DNA from: Firm-04 sp045596625
GTDB taxonomy: Bacteria; Bacillota; Clostridia; Oscillospirales; Ruminococcaceae
Length of the DNA: 64,000 bases
Direction of reading: 5' to 3'
Assembly (NCBI GenBank): GCA_045596625.1
Contig: JAZOCU010000044.1
Span: forward strand, 29,399 to 93,398
The notes under the pieces are model-generated. The model did no database searches. It worked only from the letters and a program-made list of their open reading frames with translations, and was not told the origin of the DNA. Positions 58,194 through 64,000 of this stretch are shown piece by piece. Every line of letters begins with the position of its first letter. Position 1 is the first letter of the stretch. Made by a program: the position numbers and the translations under genes.

Positions 58194-59861
58194 ATGAAAT
58201 TGAAACAAGGTATTGCATTTCTCCTTGCAGCCGGATTGATTTCCGGCAGCACAATGTCCTCGTTCAGCGGTATGGCTGCTGATGATGATGTTTATTTCCA
58301 CAGTACATTTGAAACAAGCTTAGAGCAATGGAGTGCACGAGGCAATGCACAGGTAGCTCTTTCTGCTGCAGCAGCGTATGCAGGCAGCGGATCGGCAGCA
58401 GTGTCAGGAAGAACAGAGTCCTGGAATGGCATTGCCAGAACTCTGGACACCACAATTTTCTATGCAGGCAGCAGTTATTCGTTCGGTGCAATGGTTTACC
58501 ATAGCAATCAGAATGGAACAGAGCATTTCAAATTAACCTTAGAGTATCGGGATGCCTCCGGTGCTGCATCCTATGCAGCGATTGCCGAGGGTGATGTTGC
58601 TGCCAATGAGTGGTTTGATCTTTCCAATACCGCTTATCAGATCCCCGCAGGCGCAACAAGTATGGTTTTGTATATCGAAACCGAAAACACAAGAACGGAT
58701 TTTTATGTAGATGAGATTTATGCAGCCAAGGCAGGCGTAGCTGTTGGTGATGTTCCCGGCGGTGCGTTTTCTCTTGGCGATGTCGATCACAGCGGCACAG
58801 TCGATATGATTGATGCAGAAGCGCTGTTGAGTTTCTTAACAGTAAGGGATGCTATGGTGAATCAAGATACTGCTGACATGAATACAGATGGTGTTTTGGA
58901 TGGTGTGGATCTGAGCTTGTTGAAGCAGCGGATCTTGAATCCTCCTGTTGTAACCACTACAACAACGACGACCACTACTACGACTACGACCACGACAACG
59001 ATCGGTGCGAATAAAACCGATCCAACGGAGTATATGGCATCTGTCCGTGACGCAATGACTTTGAATGTACCATCTTCCGCAACCAACAAAAATAACAATA
59101 TGAGTTATGGCACATTACAGTCGATCACGTATTTCTCTACGGTATCCGGAAAGAACAAAAAGGCAAATGTATTGCTGCCTGATGGCTATACCGAATCGCA
59201 GCAGTATCCGGTTATGTATGTCAATCACGGTATTTTCGGTGATGAGAACTCTATGCTGGATGAAGGCATGAAGGTACGCACTTTGGCAGGAAATCTGGCG
59301 GCCAGCGGAGAAGCTGTCCCGATGATTATTGTATTCACAGCAATGTTTACCAGCAAGACCTCTGATGTTTGTACAGCAATTGACGTTGAGAATACCAAGG
59401 CATACGATGCATTCCTTTATGATATTGCAGATTGTCTTATGCCGTATATTGAATCACATTATTCTGTGAAAACCGGAAGAGATAATACTGCGATCACCGG
59501 CTTTTCCATGGGTGGACGAGAGTCTCTGTATATTGGTATCTCCAGACCTGATTTGTTTGGATATATCGGTGCAGCTTGTCCTGCTCCCGGTGTAACGCCC
59601 GGTGTGGATATGTTTATGAATCATCCCGGCTCCATGGCTGAGAGCGAATTCCGCATCAGCGGTCCGGATTATCCTTATGTATTGATGATTGCCGGCGGTA
59701 CCAATGATGCTGTGGTAGGTACCTTCCCTGAGCAGTATCATAATATTCTGACCACCAATCAAACGGATCATATCTGGCTTTCAATTCCCGGCGGCGGTCA
59801 TGACGGCAGCTGCGTTGTACCGTTGATGTACAACTTTATCAAGTCGGTATTCAAAGCATAA
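58194..59861 (+). CDS. Cellulosomal esterase: CBM22 - dockerin - CE1
   Basis: 555 residues from ATG 58194, with AAAGGA 8 bases upstream; ATG 58188 is only 2 bases from it. A signal peptide ends near GMAA. Residues about 28-170 are a CBM22 (FETSLEQWSARGNA, GRTESWNGIA). Residues about 182-245 are a two-repeat dockerin (GDVDHSGTVDMIDA, DMNTDGVLDGVDLSLLKQRI). A run of 16 or so Thr follows, then a CE1 esterase at about 280-555 with Ser in GFSMGGRES and His in GGGHDGS. Expected role: feruloyl or acetyl-xylan esterase in a cellulosome. It is a paralogue of the C-terminal two thirds of the 9730-12015 protein. Confidence 0.93.
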   Translation: MKLKQGIAFLLAAGLISGSTMSSFSGMAADDDVYFHSTFETSLEQWSARGNAQVALSAAAAYAGSGSAAVSGRTESWNGIARTLDTTIFYAGSSYSFGAMVYHSNQNGTEHFKLTLEYRDASGAASYAAIAEGDVAANEWFDLSNTAYQIPAGATSMVLYIETENTRTDFYVDEIYAAKAGVAVGDVPGGAFSLGDVDHSGTVDMIDAEALLSFLTVRDAMVNQDTADMNTDGVLDGVDLSLLKQRILNPPVVTTTTTTTTTTTTTTTTIGANKTDPTEYMASVRDAMTLNVPSSATNKNNNMSYGTLQSITYFSTVSGKNKKANVLLPDGYTESQQYPVMYVNHGIFGDENSMLDEGMKVRTLAGNLAASGEAVPMIIVFTAMFTSKTSDVCTAIDVENTKAYDAFLYDIADCLMPYIESHYSVKTGRDNTAITGFSMGGRESLYIGISRPDLFGYIGAACPAPGVTPGVDMFMNHPGSMAESEFRISGPDYPYVLMIAGGTNDAVVGTFPEQYHNILTTNQTDHIWLSIPGGGHDGSCVVPLMYNFIKSVFKA

Positions 59862-59889
59862 AGCATAGATATGCTGATCTCAAACAAGG

Positions 59890-59926
59890 AAACGGCGATG
59901 GGGCATCGAAAGCCTCATCGCCGTTT
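59890..59926 (+). terminator. Terminator of the CBM22-dockerin-CE1 gene
   Basis: AAACGGCGATGGGGC with its complement (one mismatch) and a T run, 29 bases past the stop. Confidence 0.92.
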
Positions 59927-59941
59927 TTATATGAAGACGAA

Positions 59942-59983
59942 AAAACCGTAATGATATCACAGGAAGGATATCATTACGGTTTT
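59942..59983 (-). terminator. Terminator of the CotH-dockerin gene
   Basis: A perfect 17-base stem (AAAACCGTAATGATATC and complement) followed by T6 on the minus strand, 13 bases past the stop at 59997. Confidence 0.92.
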
Positions 59984-59996
59984 GTGTATCGAACGA

Positions 59997-62603
59997 TTAT
60001 TTGTTCAGCAGCATCCGCTTCAGAACGGTATAGTCATTGGCATTGATGATCTGATCCTTGTGCACATCTGCAACCGCTGCCTGTCTCGAGGAGAGCGGAG
60101 CAATCGTCATCAGATGCTTTTGCAGACAAACAATATCAGCCATATTGAAGCTGCCATCCAGATTAACATCGCCTGCGATCACATCGGTCACTTCATAGAC
60201 AGCGGTTACGGTCATATCACCTGACAGTGTAATTTGGGTAGTCGCTGTGGAGATCGTTTTGCCGTCTGAGGTCTCCCAGTGAGAGAATCGGGCACCGGCT
60301 TTGGCTTTTGCTGTGATCGTAACAGGATAATCAGAATAATAGCTTCCGGTCCAAGAGCCGTTTTCCATCTCGGGAGAGATGGTGTTCAGTGTGATGGTAC
60401 CATAGTCATCGTTATTGCGGACAGTAAGCTTTGCCAGATTTCCTTTCAGAGAAAGCGCAGAGCGCAAGTGATTGGTGATGCTGGAAAAACGACTGTTATA
60501 GAAGCTCTTGACAGAGGATGCTTCACGGGTGAATGTGGATTTTTCTCCGTTACGGTTATCGGGCCAGAAGCGGTGGAGTGTATCCACAACAAAGGCCTGA
60601 TAATAAGCAGTCAGCTCGTCAATGAGTGCAGAAGTACGTTCAGAATCGAAATGATAGTTTGCCATATCCATAAAGGTCAGTGCAAACGCTTTACGGAAGG
60701 TTTCATTTTCCAAAGCAGCATTATAAAGCTTTCCTAAGAAGCTGTTGGAGCTTTGAAGCTGAGAAAACGTATTGGCACTGGGAGGAGTCGTATTGTAAAG
60801 ATTCACGCTGTATTCCGTATCAAAGAGAATAAAGCGCCATCTCCCATCGGCATAGGGATTCGCTTCATCCACCTTCATGGCTTTCCACATTGCCATGTTA
60901 TTGCCGCCCCAGTCGGTATTGTTATAGTAGATTTCAGCGCTGATGTAGTCGATAAAGCTCTGCATATCAATCTTTTCGCAGAGTGCGGTATAATTGGCTG
61001 CAGAGGAGAAGTCGGTTTCTTCGATCCATTGTTCGAGTGCTTCAAATTCGGTCAGACCTTCTTCGTCACCTTCATCAAGCTCCTCGTTTTTGATGATGCA
61101 GACATCTTTTTTGCTGACATCATAGTGGGATTTGATCATATCCTCACTAAGCTTTTCGGTGATCTCATAATGTCCCCAGAATTCGCCGTTAATGAAAACG
61201 ATGCAAGGCTCCATAGCCTGTGTAAGGATATTACGGTCACTCACCAGCATTTGATTGAGTTTGTCTCTGAAACGAGTAGCTTGACCGTCGTTACCGCCGT
61301 TTCGGATCATAAAGCTGTCGAATTCGGTGATGGTATCACCATCATATTTGTTGGCGAGATTGCCGGAGAACAAATCGAATTCAAGAGAAGCGGTGCCATA
61401 ATCACTGCGGGAATAGACGTTAAAGCTTTTTTGCTTAGAGGAACGGGTTGCACCGCCGTGAATGCGAAGACCCACATTCTGGCTGACAGCGAGGCGGCCA
61501 TTTTCAATGATCTGCATCGTAGCTTCTCGTTCCCATTCGGCACCGCTCTGGGTATAATTTGCCGGGATCTCCCATTCACGCGCCATCGGGTTATAATCGG
61601 GACCGTTTTTCCAATCCTCATAGATCTGTCCCATAACATAAATACCGATTTCATCGTCAAACAGATTATCGCTGTCTGTTACAAGGGAAATGACCTTCAT
61701 GTTCTGATAATAATCGGCTCTGTTGTTATAACCGATGAAGTAGGTGCCGGTTACCACATCGCTGCGATTACCGTCTGCATCAAAGGCAGCTGCCTTGATG
61801 ATCATAGCTTTAAGAACCGGTTCGGAAGGAGGAGAGACCTGTGACATCCATGAGGAAGGTACAATATTGGTGATTGCGCTGATGCCATTGGGTTCGGAGG
61901 AAATATCTTTGATCGCAATGGGAGCGGAATATGCAGGACTATCTGCAGTCGGATCACTGCCATCCGTGGAATAGCGGATTGTCAGACCGCTTGCAGCGCT
62001 GATGGAAAGCTGAAATGCATCTTGATAAAAACCGCTGTTTTTGGATAACACGGGTTCTTCAATATCCAATTCAATGACAGAATCCGTTTTATTATCGGCA
62101 CCGGGAGTCATTTCCATAAAAGCGAAATGATCGTCACCGTCGGGCGTACGGCCATAGGAAATATTGGTTTCAATGATGCCGAAGGAGATCGTATCGACGA
62201 TTTGACCATCGGGAGAAGTCAGTGTCAGCGTTTCACCGTCAGTAGAGAGACCGAAGGCAGCTGCAAGCTGTCCGTTGAGCGAAATGTCGGTAGAATTACA
62301 AAAGACAAGGAGCTTTTGTTTTGCAGGAATTACTGTTTGATTCGGAAATGTATAGCGGTAGAGATTTGTTTCGTCATCTGACAATCCATATCCGCTGAGA
62401 TCAACAGAAGCATTGGTTGGATTATAGAGTTCGATCCAATCATAGTGCTGACCATCTGCGGCAGCAAATGTGGTGTTTTTGGCACAAACTTCGTTCAGCA
62501 CAACATGATTGGCTTCAGCTGCACCAATGGGGAACGATGTTGCAAGGCTGCTGAACAGACAGATACTGCTGGCAGCAGCAAAAATTTTCTTGGGTAAAAG
62601 CAT
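59997..62603 (-). CDS. Cellulosome-associated CotH kinase with lamin-tail domain and dockerin
   Basis: 868 residues from ATG 62603 with SD GAGGAGG 6 bases upstream. A signal peptide ends IGAAEA. Residues about 33-165 are a lamin-tail domain (VVLNEVCAKNTTF, YDWIELYNPTNASVDLSGYG). Residues about 195-300 include a chitobiase-like strand (IRYSTDGSDPTADS). Residues about 310-700 are a CotH kinase: LRIHGGATRSSKQKSFNVYS, FMIRNGGNDGQATRFRD, VFINGEFWGHYEITEKLSED and WRFILFDTEYSV. A beta domain (about 720-800) and a dockerin (GDVNLDGSFNMADIVCLQKH; DQIINANDYTVLKRML) end the protein. The dockerin would place a protein kinase fold on the cellulosome. What it phosphorylates, if anything, is unknown. Confidence 0.92.
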   Translation of the reverse strand: MLLPKKIFAAASSICLFSSLATSFPIGAAEANHVVLNEVCAKNTTFAAADGQHYDWIELYNPTNASVDLSGYGLSDDETNLYRYTFPNQTVIPAKQKLLVFCNSTDISLNGQLAAAFGLSTDGETLTLTSPDGQIVDTISFGIIETNISYGRTPDGDDHFAFMEMTPGADNKTDSVIELDIEEPVLSKNSGFYQDAFQLSISAASGLTIRYSTDGSDPTADSPAYSAPIAIKDISSEPNGISAITNIVPSSWMSQVSPPSEPVLKAMIIKAAAFDADGNRSDVVTGTYFIGYNNRADYYQNMKVISLVTDSDNLFDDEIGIYVMGQIYEDWKNGPDYNPMAREWEIPANYTQSGAEWEREATMQIIENGRLAVSQNVGLRIHGGATRSSKQKSFNVYSRSDYGTASLEFDLFSGNLANKYDGDTITEFDSFMIRNGGNDGQATRFRDKLNQMLVSDRNILTQAMEPCIVFINGEFWGHYEITEKLSEDMIKSHYDVSKKDVCIIKNEELDEGDEEGLTEFEALEQWIEETDFSSAANYTALCEKIDMQSFIDYISAEIYYNNTDWGGNNMAMWKAMKVDEANPYADGRWRFILFDTEYSVNLYNTTPPSANTFSQLQSSNSFLGKLYNAALENETFRKAFALTFMDMANYHFDSERTSALIDELTAYYQAFVVDTLHRFWPDNRNGEKSTFTREASSVKSFYNSRFSSITNHLRSALSLKGNLAKLTVRNNDDYGTITLNTISPEMENGSWTGSYYSDYPVTITAKAKAGARFSHWETSDGKTISTATTQITLSGDMTVTAVYEVTDVIAGDVNLDGSFNMADIVCLQKHLMTIAPLSSRQAAVADVHKDQIINANDYTVLKRMLLNK

Positions 62604-62750
62604 AGGAACCTCCTCATTTCATGATTTGAGTCTGTAGAATACTACAATTAAGTCCCCCTGCATCTTATGCAGATGCTTCCCTATTATAAAATTCCCTTTT
62701 GCAATGATACCTTGGCAGTATCCATTGCATCAATCGTTATATATGAATAT

Positions 62751-62779
62751 ATTGTAACATATTCCTTCAGTTGTGTCAA
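62751..62779 (-). promoter_or_regulatory. Sigma-A promoter and structured leader of the CotH-dockerin gene
   Basis: -35 TTGACA, 17-base spacer, -10 TACAAT. The leader of about 140 bases holds two hairpins: TGCAATGGATAC / GTATCATTGCA and GCATCT / AGATGC. No known riboswitch matches. Confidence 0.85.
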
Positions 62780-62836
62780 GAAGAAAAAACCGCTGGGATT
62801 TGGCGGGGCTTCGTAAAACAGTTATTTTGAAAAATG

Positions 62837-62882
62837 CTTGAAAACGACTGTTTTCAAGGGACGGCGTGACTTCGGTCACGCC
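62837..62882 (+). terminator. Inverted repeats at the end of the recombinase gene
   Basis: CTTGAAAAC - 4 bases - GTTTTCAAG (62837-62858) is followed by ACGGCGTGAC - TTCG-closed - GTCACGCCGT (62861-62884), which on the plus strand runs into TTTTCTTTTT. The second is a plus-strand terminator overlapping the recombinase stop codon. The first may be part of the end of an integrated element. Confidence 0.5.
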
Positions 62883-64000
62883 GTTTTCTTTTTCGCAAGT
62901 TCTTCCAAAGGGATAAAGCCGATACCGTCATATTCGATGTGGATCTTCTGTCTGCGCTTGCCGCTGGACTTGTCGGGTGCTTCCACATAGATCGCCTTTA
63001 TCAGCTCTCGCAGCATACACGGGTCGATTTCCTCAATGTCCACGTATTTGTCTGCTGTTCGGATGAACCTTTCAATATTTTCGTTCTGTCTTTCCTGTAC
63101 TTCAATCTCCTGCCGCAGAGCGACAACCTCTGCTTCAAGCTGTTTCTGTTCTGCTTCGTAGTTCTGGCTCATCATCTCGTAGCGTTCATCATTCAGATTG
63201 CCTTTGGCATTATCCTCGTAAATCTTGATGAACAGCCTTTTCAGTTCAGCGATTCGACGCTCGTTGCGTTCAAGCTGTTTGCGGCTCGTCTGCAGCTTTT
63301 CTGCCGACTCTAACTGGAGCTGTTGTTCCATTACGAAGATGAAATGTTGACGGTATCTGAGAATATATCCCATGACCAACTGAATGTGCTTCAGCACCAT
63401 TCGCTCCAACACGGACTCACGGATAAAGTGTGTTCCGCACTTGTCCTTGTGTTTCCAATGAAGCGAACAATCGAAGAACGCTCCCTCACGCTTGCCGTTG
63501 TTAGTGGCTCCATAGTACAGCTTCTCGCCGCAATCGGCACAGTACACCAAACCGGAAAAGGTGCTTGTAATTCCAGACTTGGTTCTGCGCTGTCGCTGTT
63601 GGCGGATGATCTGCACTTTATCGAAAATGTCCTTTTCGATAATAGCTTCGTGGGTGTCCTCAAAGACAGCCTGCTTTTCAATGGGATTGTCCCTCTGCTT
63701 TTTGTCCCAAATGGAATTGGTGTAGGTCTTGAAGTTGACCGTACAGCCTGTGTACTCTCTGCGCTCCAAGATATGAACTACTGTGCTTGCGTTCCAACCA
63801 CAAGGGTTTTCGGGCGCTGTGTTGGGGCTTTTGATGCCAACACTGTCCTTGTAGGCGGTAGGGGTGAGCACTCCATCTGTCTTTAGCTGATTGGCGATCT
63901 GCGAAGGGCCACGTCCATTCATACACATATCGAAGATCCGTTTCACAACGGATGCCGCTTCGGGGTCAATCAACCAAGTCTGCGGATTCTCCTTGTCCTT
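62876..64000 (-). CDS. Large serine recombinase, C-terminal part (5' end outside window)
   Basis: 375 codons are seen and the frame continues past the right edge (KDKENPQTWLIDPEA), so the catalytic resolvase domain is not visible. What is visible is the recombinase domain (VVKRIFDMCMNGRGPSQIAN, LERREYTGCTVNFKTY), the zinc ribbon (FSGLVYCADCGEKLYYG, then CSLHWKHKDKC) and a long coiled coil (about 225-320 of the visible part). This is the TnpX/phage-integrase type, which moves conjugative or mobilisable elements and phages in clostridia. The recombinase gene usually lies at one end of its element, so the element probably extends to the right. Confidence 0.92.
   Translation of the reverse strand, partial: KDKENPQTWLIDPEAASVVKRIFDMCMNGRGPSQIANQLKTDGVLTPTAYKDSVGIKSPNTAPENPCGWNASTVVHILERREYTGCTVNFKTYTNSIWDKKQRDNPIEKQAVFEDTHEAIIEKDIFDKVQIIRQQRQRRTKSGITSTFSGLVYCADCGEKLYYGATNNGKREGAFFDCSLHWKHKDKCGTHFIRESVLERMVLKHIQLVMGYILRYRQHFIFVMEQQLQLESAEKLQTSRKQLERNERRIAELKRLFIKIYEDNAKGNLNDERYEMMSQNYEAEQKQLEAEVVALRQEIEVQERQNENIERFIRTADKYVDIEEIDPCMLRELIKAIYVEAPDKSSGKRRQKIHIEYDGIGFIPLEELAKKKTA

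Noticed and set aside
61310..61325. Further TGTCGAA cores (also near 6006)
   Set aside because: They lie inside coding sequence and lack the extended TTTT context; several 7-base matches are expected by chance.

Overview
The window looks like a chromosomal segment of a fibre-degrading, cellulosome-forming Ruminococcus (Oscillospiraceae), closest in style to R. flavefaciens or R. champanellensis. This rests on at least six secreted proteins with type I-like dockerin repeats, a cohesin module, CBM22, CE1, CE3-like, GH43, GH18 and GH25 domains, moderate GC content, and Firmicutes promoters and Shine-Dalgarno (SD) sites. Several genes appear to start at TTG or GTG. The species name is an inference.

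Layout. 1-4.1 kb: a CotH/lamin-tail lipoprotein cut by the left edge, then a lysozyme (GH25) that carries a cohesin and half a dockerin. 4.2-13 kb: tRNA-Thr(GGT), a VOC protein, an unknown 350-residue protein, a decayed patch with a desulfoferrodoxin remnant, the ahpC/ahpF-like peroxide pair, a CE3-CBM22-dockerin-CE1 esterase and a Nudix hydrolase. 13-18.5 kb: a lone Spo0A DNA-binding domain, an Hpt protein, a LytTR regulator and a very large hybrid histidine kinase, with consensus 0A boxes upstream of the first and last. 18.8-28.7 kb: sortase, GH18-dockerin chitinase, a PD-(D/E)XK-like protein, a Thr-rich surface protein, an ECF sigma/anti-sigma pair and a GH43-CBM6-CBM22-dockerin enzyme, with several gene remnants and a dispersed hairpin repeat.

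28.9-36.6 kb: an oxygen-defence operon (ferredoxin, flavodiiron protein, desulfoferrodoxin, rubredoxin) behind a palindrome centred at about -41.5; gatC-gatA-gatB with a degenerate GatA; a ferredoxin-type aldo-keto reductase. 36.7-41.8 kb: an XRE-cupin regulator, an acyl-CoA synthetase and a TIM-barrel/acyl-CoA-ligase fusion, behind an operator-overlapped promoter and a structured leader with a uORF and an intrinsic terminator. 41.8-49 kb: U32-like protein, DUF5662, the spoIIA operon (spoIIAA-spoIIAB-sigF), an AraC regulator, SfsA and an asparagine-synthase-like protein lacking the glutaminase cysteine. 49-56.7 kb: split ThrE-type exporter, then a probable operon for surface modification (wall-binding transglutaminase, lipoprotein, MBOAT acyltransferase, DHHW/AlgX-like protein, dockerin protein). 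56.8-62.6 kb: DUF6472, Dabb and M48/DUF45 genes, CBM22-dockerin-CE1 and CotH-dockerin. The right edge cuts a large serine recombinase that probably ends an integrated element.

Together the genes describe an obligate anaerobe that attacks acetylated or feruloylated xylan with extracellular multienzyme complexes, guards itself against O2, superoxide and peroxide, and keeps at least early sporulation regulators under Spo0A-type control. The most unusual items are the GH25-cohesin protein, the Spo0A-domain/0A-box network, the leader-controlled acyl-CoA ligase operon, the TIM-barrel/ligase fusion and the GatA that has lost two of its three catalytic residues.
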